From Methanomassiliicoccales archaeon PtaB.Bin134 (GTDB lineage Archaea > Thermoplasmatota > Thermoplasmata > Methanomassiliicoccales > UBA472), in NCBI GenBank assembly GCA_002067045.1, contig MVPZ01000094.1, positions 1-7,987 of the forward strand: a stretch of DNA of 7,987 nucleotides. Direction: 5' to 3'. The translations under genes and the position numbers were made by a program. How positions within the stretch are numbered: position 1 is the first letter of the stretch; the number at the start of each line of letters is the position of its first letter. Of this stretch, positions 1 to 6,343 are shown piece after piece. The notes under the pieces were generated by a model. That model worked only from the letters and a program-made list of their open reading frames with translations, ran no database searches and had not been told where the DNA came from.

Positions 1-1
1 G

Positions 2-166
2 GCGGCCTTCCTCACCCTGGGCATAGTGCTGCTCATCGCCACGCCGCTGGCCCGGGTCCTGGGGTCCCTCTGCGTTTTCATAAAAGAAGGGGACCGCAAG
101 TTCATCCTGGTGTCCCTGGGCGTGCTGCTCGCGGTGGCCGTGGCCGTACTCATCGGGGCGGCCTGA
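2..166 (+). CDS. DUF1634-type membrane protein, C-terminal fragment
   Basis: The window opens inside a reading frame that ends with TGA at 164-166, giving 54 visible residues and no start. The fragment has a hydrophobic helix followed by the segment LIATPLARVLGS, then a short polar loop (FIKEGDRKF), then a second hydrophobic helix to the end. This order (helix, ATP-x-x-R-V, loop with a basic/acidic EGD patch, last helix) matches my memory of the end of DUF1634 proteins, small three-helix membrane proteins often encoded beside TauE/SafE-type sulfite/anion exporters. The function of the family is not known. The partner gene, if present, would lie upstream of the window. The family call rests on the ATP/R/V motif and hydropathy only; a different small membrane protein is possible. 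Confidence 0.6.
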   Translation, partial: AAFLTLGIVLLIATPLARVLGSLCVFIKEGDRKFILVSLGVLLAVAVAVLIGAA

Positions 167-192
167 ACTTCGTCATTCGTGGAACCGCAGGG

Positions 193-199
193 TTTATCC
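193..199 (+). promoter_or_regulatory. possible TATA box of the MFS gene
   Basis: TTTATCC is the only AT-leaning element in the 59-nt gap before the transporter gene. Its centre lies about 30 nt before the ATG at 226, and no purine-rich ribosome-binding motif precedes that ATG. This would suit an archaeal leaderless or near-leaderless transcript. The match to a TATA box is weak. Confidence 0.27.
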
Positions 200-225
200 A
201 TGTAGTCCAACAATCCCCAGTTCAG

Positions 226-1551
226 ATGGCCAAGCAGCGCGCTGAGGATGAGAAGTGGTATTACTCCTTCCTCCCCTACAATGTGTCCGCGGGCAGCACC
301 AACGCCCTCATACCCCTGTTCATAACCGAAGGTCTCAGGGGTTCGGTTGCACAGGTGGGCATAGTCAGCGCCGCCACCTCCCTGGCCTCGGTGCCCGGTG
401 CGATACTTTGGGGGAACCTGTCCGACACCACCAGGAAAAGGGTGCCCTTCGTGCTGATCGGCTTCCTCGGCGTGGCCCTGTCCCTGGTGCTCATGGGCCT
501 TTCCCATTCCATAACCGAATACTACCTGGCCAACTTCATCTTCGGCTTCACGGGCGCGGCCATAGCCCCGGTGGGGACGGTGATGGTCCTGGAGTGCTTC
601 CAGAGGGATCAATGGGCCAAGAGGCTGGGCGATTTCAGCAGGGTCGGCGGGCTGGGATGGGTGATGGGGCTGATAATCGGGATCATATGGCTGACCATGT
701 TCCCGGGGGACGGCTCTGCCATGCCCATGAGGGGGCTGTTCCTACTGGCCGGGGGCATGGGCTTCCTCTCGGTGCTGCTGGGCTGGGGCTATATGAGGGA
801 ACCGTCGGAGAGCATTCACAGAAAGGAACTGCCCCAGTTCGACCTGTACCGCGCTCCTTCCTACCTCATGGAGAAGATGCGCTACATGCCTCAGCGCCTG
901 CTCTACATATTGGAGCTGTCCCACAGGAATCTCAGTCCCCACAACTTCTCCCGGAACCTGCAGATGTACTACGTGGTGGTCTTCCTGGCCTTCACCGGTT
1001 TTCTCAGCTTCTACGTGGCGCTGCCCACGTTCCTGTCCCAGCAGGTGGGGATAAGCAGCGCGCAGGTGTTCATCGTATACCTGGCCAGCTCATTCGTTTC
1101 CCTGATCTTCTACTCCCGGGCGGGAAGGCTGGTGGACCGGTTCGGGGGAAGGAGGGTGCAGTACTTCGCCTTCGGTCTCCGGGCCATCATATTTCCGCTG
1201 TTCTTTGTGGCGACGCTCATTCCCCTGGACGTCGGGTCGGTCTTCGTTCTGATGTGCCTGCTCAACGGTCTGACCGGCCTCTGCTGGGCCCTGCTGGCCG
1301 TGGCCGGGGACGCCCTGGTGGCCGTAATGTCCATGCAGGCCTTCCGAAGCCAGTCCATGGGCATGTACAACTCCATGCGCGGAATGGCCACCATAATCGG
1401 GTCCCTGCTCGGTGGACTGGTGGCCCAGTACTTCGGGTACCTGTCCCTGTTCCTGATGTCCTCCCTGTTCATAGCCGCGTCTCTGGTAGTGCTCGCGGCC
1501 ACCAACGTGGAGAAGGTGGAGGACGGTCCCGAGCCCACCTGCCCCCTGTGA
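226..1551 (+). CDS. Major facilitator superfamily (MFS) transporter
   Basis: A 441-residue polytopic inner-membrane protein. MFS motif A is present after the second helix as GNLSDTTRKR (about residues 63-72), and a second copy, GRLVDRFGGRR (about 300-310), sits at the equivalent point of the C-terminal half, giving the expected two-fold arrangement of about 12 helices. The halves are joined by a long polar cytoplasmic loop (about residues 190-246), rich in charged and aromatic residues. Length is typical for the family. The substrate cannot be read from sequence; drug, sugar-phosphate or metabolite efflux are all possible. ATG 226 is the first start in the frame: the codons just upstream contain no ATG, GTG or TTG. 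No Shine-Dalgarno motif is seen. The gene ends 3 nt before the stop of the opposing flavodoxin-like gene. Confidence 0.9.
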   Translation: MAKQRAEDEKWYYSFLPYNVSAGSTNALIPLFITEGLRGSVAQVGIVSAATSLASVPGAILWGNLSDTTRKRVPFVLIGFLGVALSLVLMGLSHSITEYYLANFIFGFTGAAIAPVGTVMVLECFQRDQWAKRLGDFSRVGGLGWVMGLIIGIIWLTMFPGDGSAMPMRGLFLLAGGMGFLSVLLGWGYMREPSESIHRKELPQFDLYRAPSYLMEKMRYMPQRLLYILELSHRNLSPHNFSRNLQMYYVVVFLAFTGFLSFYVALPTFLSQQVGISSAQVFIVYLASSFVSLIFYSRAGRLVDRFGGRRVQYFAFGLRAIIFPLFFVATLIPLDVGSVFVLMCLLNGLTGLCWALLAVAGDALVAVMSMQAFRSQSMGMYNSMRGMATIIGSLLGGLVAQYFGYLSLFLMSSLFIAASLVVLAATNVEKVEDGPEPTCPL

Positions 1552-1554
1552 TGG

Positions 1555-1992
1555 TCACAGCAGCGAGGCTATGGTCCTTCCCAGCTCCCGGGCGCGCTCC
1601 TCCTGGCCTGCCACGAGCTCGTCGCCCTCCACGATGAAGGCCTGGGGCGGCAGCAGGGGGCGAAGCCCCTCCCTGGACAGCATCCGATGCAGGCGGTCCG
1701 CGGCCCCGGAGTGGACGGCCTCGTACCTTGTGTCAAAGACCACGAAGTCGTGGTCCTTCCCCGCATCCTTCACCGCGTTCCGGACCAGGGTTCTGAAGCG
1801 GAAGGGGGCCCGGCCCCAGTGCGTGGGGGTGCCGATTATCCACAGCCCCACGCCGATGAAGTCCTCCTCCCCGGAGACGGATTGACGGCGGCAGGAGACC
1901 TCGTGGCCCAGGGCGGCCAGCTCCTCGGCCACCAGCTGGGCGATGCGTTCGGTGTTGCCGCGGAAGGTGTCGTAGATGACCAAGAGGCGCAT
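1555..1992 (-). CDS. Flavodoxin-like FMN-binding protein
   Basis: A 145-residue protein with the classical flavodoxin signature at its N-terminus: residues 4-21 (LVIYDTFRGNTERIAQLV) fit the PROSITE-style pattern, with the T-x-x-G-N-T phosphate-binding loop for FMN. The GTPTHWG segment (about 54-60) matches the second FMN loop, with the aromatic residue expected to stack on the isoalloxazine ring, and VVFDTR (about 84-89) matches the next core strand. The likely role is single-electron transfer or a small NAD(P)H:quinone/flavin-type reduction in the cytoplasm; the partner is unknown. I chose ATG 1992 over the in-frame GTG at 2016 because the domain starts directly at it and GGGGAG lies 4 nt upstream (1997-2002), a somewhat tight spacing. 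The GTG start would add eight residues. It is divergent from the 2166 gene and convergent with the transporter. Confidence 0.87.
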   Translation of the reverse strand: MRLLVIYDTFRGNTERIAQLVAEELAALGHEVSCRRQSVSGEEDFIGVGLWIIGTPTHWGRAPFRFRTLVRNAVKDAGKDHDFVVFDTRYEAVHSGAADRLHRMLSREGLRPLLPPQAFIVEGDELVAGQEERARELGRTIASLL

Positions 1993-2061
1993 GGTGCTCC
2001 CCAGGACATCCCTCACCGCCCTTACATTAGTTGCGCCCTCCGCTCAGGACGCTGGGCAAAT

Positions 2062-2072
2062 GTTGAAATAAT
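2062..2072. promoter_or_regulatory. AT-rich element in divergent intergenic region
   Basis: TTGAAATAATC is the clearest AT-rich stretch in the 173-nt gap between the flavodoxin-like gene (minus) and the flippase-like gene (plus). Read on the minus strand as GATTATTT it could be a TATA box with transcription starting about 2040. Read on the plus strand it would give a leader of about 70 nt. Which gene it serves cannot be decided from sequence. The rest of the gap shows only a weak 6-bp inverted pair (2103-2108 with 2135-2140). Confidence 0.2.
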
Positions 2073-2165
2073 CTCATCCTAGTCCTAGTTCGGCCAACGG
2101 GTCCGATCATAGCTCAGGCGGAAAGGTCCGTTCGGATCGGGGAAGGGGGATGGACCACGAATAGG

Positions 2166-3179
2166 ATGAGCACCGGCACAAAGGTTAGGTTGGGTATATC
2201 CATCGCCCTCATCATACTTGTAGTGCTGGCCTCCAACCCCAAGGAGGTCTGGGAGGCCTTCGAGGACCTGAACCTCAGCCTCATCGCCATCGTGGTGCTG
2301 CTGTACCTGGTCAACCTGGTCTTCAAGGCCTACCGCTGGGGGGTGCTTATGCGCCACGCCGGCCACGACGTGTCCTTCCGCACCATCTTCGCCGCGTTCT
2401 CCCTCTCCCAGGCCATCAACAACCTCATACCCGGGAGGGTGGTGGGCGAGACCTCCCGCATAATCGAGCTCAAGACCAAGGAGGGGGTGGCGGTGGGGAA
2501 GGGGTTGGCGGCGGTGGTCACCGAGCGCATCATGGACTTTGCCGTGCTGACCATCCTGACCGTCACCAGCCTGTTCCTGCTAATCGCCTACATCGTGGAT
2601 GATTTCCGCGGCTACCTGGAGTTCCTGGTGCTGCTCATGGTGGTGGCCAACATACTCTTCATCTACGTGCTGGCCAAACCCTCCCTGACCAACCGCGTCG
2701 GCCGTTTCGGGGCCAGGGTCATCGCCAGGGTCTTCAAGGGCGAGAAGGGGGCCGAGTACTCGGAGAAGGTCATGGGCACGGTGCACTCGTTCAACGAGGC
2801 CCTGGAGTTCAGGGGGAACTGGAAGCTTCTGATCTGGCCCTCCGTGCTCACCGCGGTCATATGGGCCAATGAGATATTCCGCCTGCAGCTGATCATCCAG
2901 GCCCTGGGGGCCGACGTGTCGCTGGTGGCGGTCATCGCCACGGCCAGCCTGGCCTCGTTGAGCCAGGTGGTGCTCACCGCCGGAAGCGGCAACGTGCTCA
3001 TGTCCACCGCGGTGTTCCAGGCCTGCGGGCTCAATCCACATCTCGCGGCCACCGCAGGGCTTTTAAGCGCGATAACCTCTATCTGGCTGTCCGTCCCCGT
3101 GGCCCTGGCGGCCATGTTCGCGGACCGGCGCCTGCATCCCTCCAAGGTCAAAGGGGCCGAGGGCGCCAAGAAGGAATAG
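2166..3179 (+). CDS. Flippase-like / LPG-synthase transmembrane-region family protein (UPF0104, AglD C-terminal-like)
   Basis: A 337-residue integral membrane protein with about eight predicted helices. The family fingerprint runs from about residue 55 to 124: YRWGVLM after helix 2, NNLIPGRVVGETSR (85-98), and TERIMDF (119-125). These match the N-x-x-x-P-G-R-x-G-E-x-x-R and E-R-x-x-D motifs of the lysylphosphatidylglycerol-synthase TM / UPF0104 group. A second motif near the C-terminus (SQVVLTAGSGN, about 266-276) corresponds to the conserved Q...G-x-G region. Archaeal members are often fused to, or encoded next to, family-2 glycosyltransferases and are thought to help move or handle polyprenyl-linked sugars; the activity is not firmly established. 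A G-rich patch (2145-2150) lies 15 nt before ATG 2166, rather far for a Shine-Dalgarno site. The next gene starts 9 nt after its stop, so the two are almost surely cotranscribed. Confidence 0.85.
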   Translation: MSTGTKVRLGISIALIILVVLASNPKEVWEAFEDLNLSLIAIVVLLYLVNLVFKAYRWGVLMRHAGHDVSFRTIFAAFSLSQAINNLIPGRVVGETSRIIELKTKEGVAVGKGLAAVVTERIMDFAVLTILTVTSLFLLIAYIVDDFRGYLEFLVLLMVVANILFIYVLAKPSLTNRVGRFGARVIARVFKGEKGAEYSEKVMGTVHSFNEALEFRGNWKLLIWPSVLTAVIWANEIFRLQLIIQALGADVSLVAVIATASLASLSQVVLTAGSGNVLMSTAVFQACGLNPHLAATAGLLSAITSIWLSVPVALAAMFADRRLHPSKVKGAEGAKKE

Positions 3180-3188
3180 GGATCACAG

Positions 3189-3905
3189 ATGAAGTGCACC
3201 ACCGTACTGATGCTTAAGAACGAGGAGGGCAACGTGGGACCGTTGACCGAGGACATCCTTTCCGTGTACGAGGACCGGAAGATCGACGGGGAGGTCCTCC
3301 TGGTGGATGATGGCAGCACCGACCGCTCCGGGGAGATATGCGATCAGCTGGCCAAGGACCACCCCAATGTGAGGGCGGTGCACCACGAGACGAATTTGGG
3401 GCGGTCCTACGCCATACGGACCGGGTTCCAGCAGGCCAAGGGAGACATAGTCATAATCATGGACGCCGACCGGCAGTACGAGCCCAAGCAGATCCCGCTC
3501 TTCCTGTCCAAGATGGACGAGGGATTCGACGTGGTCACCGGCTGGCGCAAGGAGCGCACGGACACCTTCATACGCCGCTTCATATCCCGCACCTACAACC
3601 GCTTCATCATCCGCCGCAAGTTCAAGCTGCAGATCAAGGACCAGAACAGCGGGTTCAAGGCCTTCCGCAGGGAGAAGGCCGCGGCCATGGGCTTCGATCC
3701 CGAGGGATATCAGGGGCTGCACCGCTTCATACTGCCGCTGGCGGCGCTCAAGGGCCTGAAGATCGCCGAGGTGCCCATCGTGCATTACGACCGGCCCTCT
3801 GGCAGATCGTACATCAAGTTCTACACCGTCCCTTTCATAACCCTGAAGGATTTCCGCAAGTTCAAGAGGGACCATGGCGAGGAGATCAGGGCGCTCAGGA
3901 AGTGA
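3189..3905 (+). CDS. Family 2 glycosyltransferase, dolichyl-phosphate sugar synthase-like
   Basis: A 238-residue soluble GT-A fold enzyme. Visible motifs in order are LVDDGSTD (38-45, nucleotide-sugar binding), NLGRSYAIRTG (69-79), the metal-binding DADRQ (92-96), GWRKER (118-123), DQNSGFKAFRR (151-161) and RPSGRSY (202-208). The last two are typical of dolichyl/polyprenyl-phosphate mannose or glucose synthases (DPM1/GtrB group), which transfer a sugar from a nucleotide donor to a polyprenyl phosphate at the cytoplasmic membrane face. Unlike many bacterial GtrB proteins it has no C-terminal membrane helices, so it would act as a peripheral enzyme. It sits between two membrane proteins in one transcription unit: 9 nt after the flippase-like gene and adjoining the GT-C gene. 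The sugar identity is not readable. Confidence 0.88.
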   Translation: MKCTTVLMLKNEEGNVGPLTEDILSVYEDRKIDGEVLLVDDGSTDRSGEICDQLAKDHPNVRAVHHETNLGRSYAIRTGFQQAKGDIVIIMDADRQYEPKQIPLFLSKMDEGFDVVTGWRKERTDTFIRRFISRTYNRFIIRRKFKLQIKDQNSGFKAFRREKAAAMGFDPEGYQGLHRFILPLAALKGLKIAEVPIVHYDRPSGRSYIKFYTVPFITLKDFRKFKRDHGEEIRALRK

Positions 3906-3922
3906 GCGGCGGCAGGCGGACC

Positions 3923-5137
3923 ATGGCCAATTTGCGTGATTGGTGGGCCGGGATGATGGGGCGCATCGCCCCAATGGATGCCTGGCGCAAGCTGGCCATA
4001 TACGCTGTGCTGACCCTGGTGATATACGGATCCATGATAGTGGTGGACGAGGCGTTCCTGGTGAGCGCCATCGACCCGGACCTGACCCATCCCGACCTGG
4101 ACGTTTATCGCGAGCGCACGCAGGTCATCCTGGATGGCGGTCTGCTCTACCGGGACACGCCCCACGCCACTCAGACGCCCCCGATCATCAATCTCCTGCT
4201 GGTTCCCCCCATGCTCTTCGGCGGGGCAGAGCTGGATTGGGTCTGGAGCGTCTACTTCTCCATGTTCGCCTTCCTGCTTGCCGCCCTGATGTACCTCTCA
4301 ATGAGGCACATGGACGAGATGAAGGCCTTCCTGGCCGGCGGCGTGGTGCTGCTGTCGCCTTACACCATCGTCGAATCAGGGACCGCCCAGGACGAATCCA
4401 TAGTGGCCTTCGTATTCATGCTGGCGGTGGTGCTCATGTTCTTGAAGAGGCGCGATGCGGCCAGCGCAGCGATAGGCGTTGGAATATGGACCAAGATGTT
4501 CCCCATCCTTCTCGCGCCCATACACATCCTGCATCAACGGGAATGGAAGGGTCAGATGCGTTCCCTGCTGATCTTCGGGGCGGTGACCGCAATGATCACC
4601 CTGCCCTTCATCATCCTCTGCTGGGACGATTTCTCGTTCTTTCTGAACTTCTACTTCCTGGGCGAGGACGAGCGCCCGACCGGGGGGCACAGCATCTGGC
4701 ACTTCCTGCGCATGGGGGGCTACGTGCTTCCCAGCTACCTGCAGACGGCTCTGCTGGGGGGAGCGCTGGCCTTCGCCTATCTGTACCCGTATCACCGCCG
4801 CCTCCCGGTGTGGCAGAGCGTCATGGTCATGCTCATGGCCTTCTTCATCTTCTACCCCAAGATACACGGCGGCTACTGGATAATGCTGGTGGCCATGCTC
4901 TCCATCTGGGCCGCGCAGGACATCCGCATATGGGCCCGCATAACCTTCGCCTTCCTGCCCATGATACTGGCCACTCTGTTCGCGGAGGGAGAGGGGACCG
5001 CACCGCCAATGGAGTTCTACGGCAGCTGGCTGCTGGGCTTCTTCCTGGCGCTGGTGGGCCTGCTGTTGTTCGTAGACGCCTTCCGCCTGGCGCTTAGGCA
5101 GCCGCAGATGCTCTCGCCGGTCAGGGTCTGCGACTGA
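3923..5137 (+). CDS. GT-C fold polytopic glycosyltransferase (GT87/DUF2029-like)
   Basis: A 404-residue membrane protein with about ten predicted helices. After helix 1 comes the large extracytoplasmic loop typical of GT-C enzymes: HPDLDVYRERTQVILDGG, then LLYRDTPHATQTPP (about residues 56-87). The acidic pair near DLDVY is the likely catalytic site, and Y-R-D...P-P is a common GT-C signature. GIWTKMFPILLAPI (187-200) matches the conserved helix seen in GT87-type mannosyltransferases. Such enzymes use a polyprenyl-phosphate sugar on the outer face of the membrane, which fits the donor-synthase-like gene just upstream. ATG 3923 is preferred, preceded by a GGCGGA stretch, but an in-frame GTG at 3902 overlapping the upstream stop (GTGA) would add seven residues. 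Its stop lies 1 nt from the opposing gene's stop. Acceptor and sugar are unknown. Confidence 0.82.
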   Translation: MANLRDWWAGMMGRIAPMDAWRKLAIYAVLTLVIYGSMIVVDEAFLVSAIDPDLTHPDLDVYRERTQVILDGGLLYRDTPHATQTPPIINLLLVPPMLFGGAELDWVWSVYFSMFAFLLAALMYLSMRHMDEMKAFLAGGVVLLSPYTIVESGTAQDESIVAFVFMLAVVLMFLKRRDAASAAIGVGIWTKMFPILLAPIHILHQREWKGQMRSLLIFGAVTAMITLPFIILCWDDFSFFLNFYFLGEDERPTGGHSIWHFLRMGGYVLPSYLQTALLGGALAFAYLYPYHRRLPVWQSVMVMLMAFFIFYPKIHGGYWIMLVAMLSIWAAQDIRIWARITFAFLPMILATLFAEGEGTAPPMEFYGSWLLGFFLALVGLLLFVDAFRLALRQPQMLSPVRVCD

Positions 5138-5138
5138 C

Positions 5139-5543
5139 CTAGAGCAGCCTCTTGCCCGCTTCTGCCCCGGAGCGGCAGTCGTAGACCTCGGTGACCTTCA
5201 TGATGAGCAATCCCCTGCACTCCAGGTTAGGCTTCCTCTCCTTGACCATCCTGTACATCTTCTCGTAGTCCGGCCCGGACTCCATCAGGGTGATGTCCCC
5301 CTTCACCTTAAGGCATCCCGGCGTACCAGCGGTCCAGACCTGCAGGGCCACCCGCGGGTTCTCCTGGACGTTCGTCAGGGTCTGCCGGAAGAACTGGTTC
5401 CCGATCCAGATGGTCTCGGGGTCCATCAGTATGGCCATTCCGATGGGGACCACGTTGGGGTCCCCCTGCTTGGAGGCGGTGGCCAGGGCGAAGTACTTGG
5501 TTGACTTGAAGAGCTCCTGCATCTCCGGTGTGAGCGCGACCAT
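5139..5543 (-). CDS. Pyridoxamine 5'-phosphate oxidase-fold flavoprotein
   Basis: A 134-residue single-domain protein with the split-barrel FMN-binding layout. It shows FALATASKQGDPNVVPIG (18-35), the first strand pair of this superfamily, then IWIGNQFFRQTLTNVQENPRV (45-65), where the R-x-T-x-x-N-x-x-x-N-P-R-V run is characteristic, and LKVKGD (78-83) in the following strand. Family members bind FMN, F420 or heme and reduce or sense small molecules. The sequence does not say which cofactor applies, and true PdxH activity is unlikely given the short length. ATG 5543 is the first start that keeps the domain intact. An AT-rich box is centred about 25 nt upstream (5565-5572), suggesting a leaderless transcript. 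The stop is separated by one base from that of the GT-C gene. Confidence 0.87.
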   Translation of the reverse strand: MVALTPEMQELFKSTKYFALATASKQGDPNVVPIGMAILMDPETIWIGNQFFRQTLTNVQENPRVALQVWTAGTPGCLKVKGDITLMESGPDYEKMYRMVKERKPNLECRGLLIMKVTEVYDCRSGAEAGKRLL

Positions 5544-5564
5544 GCCCCTGCATGGGCCTCATCC

Positions 5565-5572
5565 ATAATAAT
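5565..5572 (-). promoter_or_regulatory. TATA-like box for the PNPOx-fold gene
   Basis: ATTATTAT, read on the minus strand, is centred about 25 nt before the ATG at 5543, in an otherwise GC-rich 42-nt gap. This is the spacing expected for an archaeal TATA box driving a leaderless mRNA. Only a weak GGGG patch sits next to the start codon. Confidence 0.45.
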
Positions 5573-5585
5573 CAGTGCGCAGGGC

Positions 5586-5966
5586 TCAGGCGGATACGAT
5601 GGTCTCCACGTTCTTGACCCTGGTGAGCATCTGGAACTTCGATACCCCTTTGGGAATGACCAGCCGCTCCACGTTCTCAATGGACTGGACCCTCTCCTTG
5701 ATCAGGGGCCAATCCACGTCCGGCTCGAACACCAGGTTCTCGATGTTGCAGATGACCACCACCCCATCGATGCTCTCCAGGTCGTTCCTGCTCACAACCA
5801 GGTTCTCAATGTTCCAGATGCGGTACACTGGCCCCTTGTTCTGGTCCAGGAACGCGCGCATGGCCTGGGTGGTCAGGTCCCCGATGGACGTGCCCCTCAA
5901 GGTGGCCTCGGCGGAAAATTGTACGTAGGTCTCATCGTCTATGCCTCGGATCGTCACGTTGGTCAT
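5586..5966 (-). CDS. Small protein with ribbon-helix-helix N-terminus and tandem IENLV-type repeats
   Basis: A 126-residue protein of no recognised whole-length family. Residues 3-40 (NVTIRGIDDETYVQF... then GTSIGDLTTQAMRAFL) look like the ribbon-helix-helix of FitA/VapB-type antitoxins: a short beta strand ending in IRGIDD, an A-x-x-x-G-x-S turn, then a second helix. Residues 47-126 hold four repeats with a period of 22, 21 and 21 residues, marked by NIENLV (52-57), NIENLV (74-79), SIENVERLVI (95-104) and VKNVETIV (117-124), which suggests a small leucine-rich or beta-solenoid module. GAGGAG(AG) lies 8 nt before ATG 5966 (5975-5982), a good ribosome site, and it begins at the stop codon of the upstream frame ending at 5981, so the two may be translated from one mRNA. 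No PIN or other toxin gene is adjacent. DNA binding is inferred only from the N-terminal fold. Confidence 0.72.
   Translation of the reverse strand: MTNVTIRGIDDETYVQFSAEATLRGTSIGDLTTQAMRAFLDQNKGPVYRIWNIENLVVSRNDLESIDGVVVICNIENLVFEPDVDWPLIKERVQSIENVERLVIPKGVSKFQMLTRVKNVETIVSA
5731..5754. repeat. Direct repeat copy 1 within the repeat-protein gene
   Basis: This 24-base stretch matches 5797-5820 at 22 of 24 positions, 66 bases (22 codons) away. It encodes ICNIENLV of the second protein repeat. The two mismatches fall at positions 12 (silent) and 18 of the unit. The similarity at DNA level suggests fairly recent duplication or strong codon conservation. Confidence 0.75.
5797..5820. repeat. Direct repeat copy 2 within the repeat-protein gene
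   Basis: This is the partner of 5731-5754. It encodes IWNIENLV of the first protein repeat. The remaining two repeats of the protein (around 5665-5685 and 5600-5620) share GTTCT cores at 63-base spacing but have diverged further. Confidence 0.75.
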
Positions 5967-5980
5967 CTCTTTATCTCTCC

Positions 5981-6343
5981 TCAGCTTCCAAACCCCCTAT
6001 GTCCCAAGGAGGAGATAAAAATGATTTCCCCCCCGAGCACCGCTCCCAGCGATATGGCCGGTAGGTAGCTGTCTATCCCGGCGGCCAACAGCACCATGGC
6101 CCCGCAGGCCTGCAGCCCCAAACCCAGGGTCCACCATCCACGGCGCTCCGTGAGCTGGATTCGGCTGAGAAGCGTTCTTCTCAGCCTCCCCCAACTCCAA
6201 CTCTCACGATATCCTTTCTGCCCATCGACCCTGAGCATTGGGCTGGTCCCAATGCTCCGGTTGCACCTCTCGTCCGTTAACCAGCAGTACTCCGCGTCCC
6301 ATTTTGATGGTGTGATTCTCACTATTGTCACCAATATCACCAT
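5981..6343 (-). CDS. Hypothetical small membrane protein, possibly 3' part of a frameshifted gene
   Basis: This frame encodes up to 120 residues from ATG 6343; other possible starts are TTG 6349 and ATG 6238, the last giving 85 residues. The C-terminal half carries two convincing hydrophobic helices (about residues 70-90 and 93-112) separated by a short turn (GIDSYLP) and preceded by a basic stretch (GRLRRTLLSRIQLTERR). The first 40 residues are less protein-like. The stop codon at 5981-5983 overlaps the Shine-Dalgarno of the repeat-protein gene, with 14 nt between coding regions, which supports real coding and cotranscription. No family was recognised. The frame overlaps by about 140 nt a second frame (6204-6569), also with a membrane helix. 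Together they may be one protein broken by a single-base shift. Confidence 0.42.
   Translation of the reverse strand: MVILVTIVRITPSKWDAEYCWLTDERCNRSIGTSPMLRVDGQKGYRESWSWGRLRRTLLSRIQLTERRGWWTLGLGLQACGAMVLLAAGIDSYLPAISLGAVLGGEIIFISSLGHRGFGS
6163..6186. repeat. Perfect inverted repeat, 10-bp stem, 4-nt loop
   Basis: GGCTGAGAAG and CTTCTCAGCC flank the loop CGTT, giving an uninterrupted 10-bp hairpin in either strand. No T-tract follows on either side, so it does not look like a transcription terminator. It lies inside the open frame of the 5981-6343 membrane protein. Confidence 0.8.

Noticed and set aside
255..1637. A 460-residue open frame overlapping the MFS gene
   Set aside because: It is rich in Arg, Pro, Gly and His with no domain, typical of an out-of-frame reading of a high-GC gene, and the overlapping frame has clear MFS motifs.
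3338..3922. A 195-codon N-terminal extension of the GT-C frame
   Set aside because: The extension runs through the GT2 gene in another frame with low-complexity basic content. The GT2 motifs show which frame is used, so GT-C begins at 3923 or 3902.
3183..3974. A 263-residue minus-strand frame opposite the GT2 gene
   Set aside because: It is antisense to a strongly motif-supported gene, shows no domain, and is a mirror effect of codon bias.
3940..5097. A 385-residue frame inside the GT-C gene
   Set aside because: Its composition is Gly/Arg/Pro/His-rich with no hydrophobic pattern, while the competing frame has regular membrane helices and GT-C motifs.
5731..5820. The 24-base direct repeats as a CRISPR or mobile-element signal
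   Set aside because: They are in phase with the reading frame, spaced by 22 codons, and encode a repeated protein motif; there are only two close copies.
6163..6257. The two hairpins as transcription terminators
   Set aside because: No T-rich tract follows either stem on either strand, and archaeal termination depends mainly on T-tracts.
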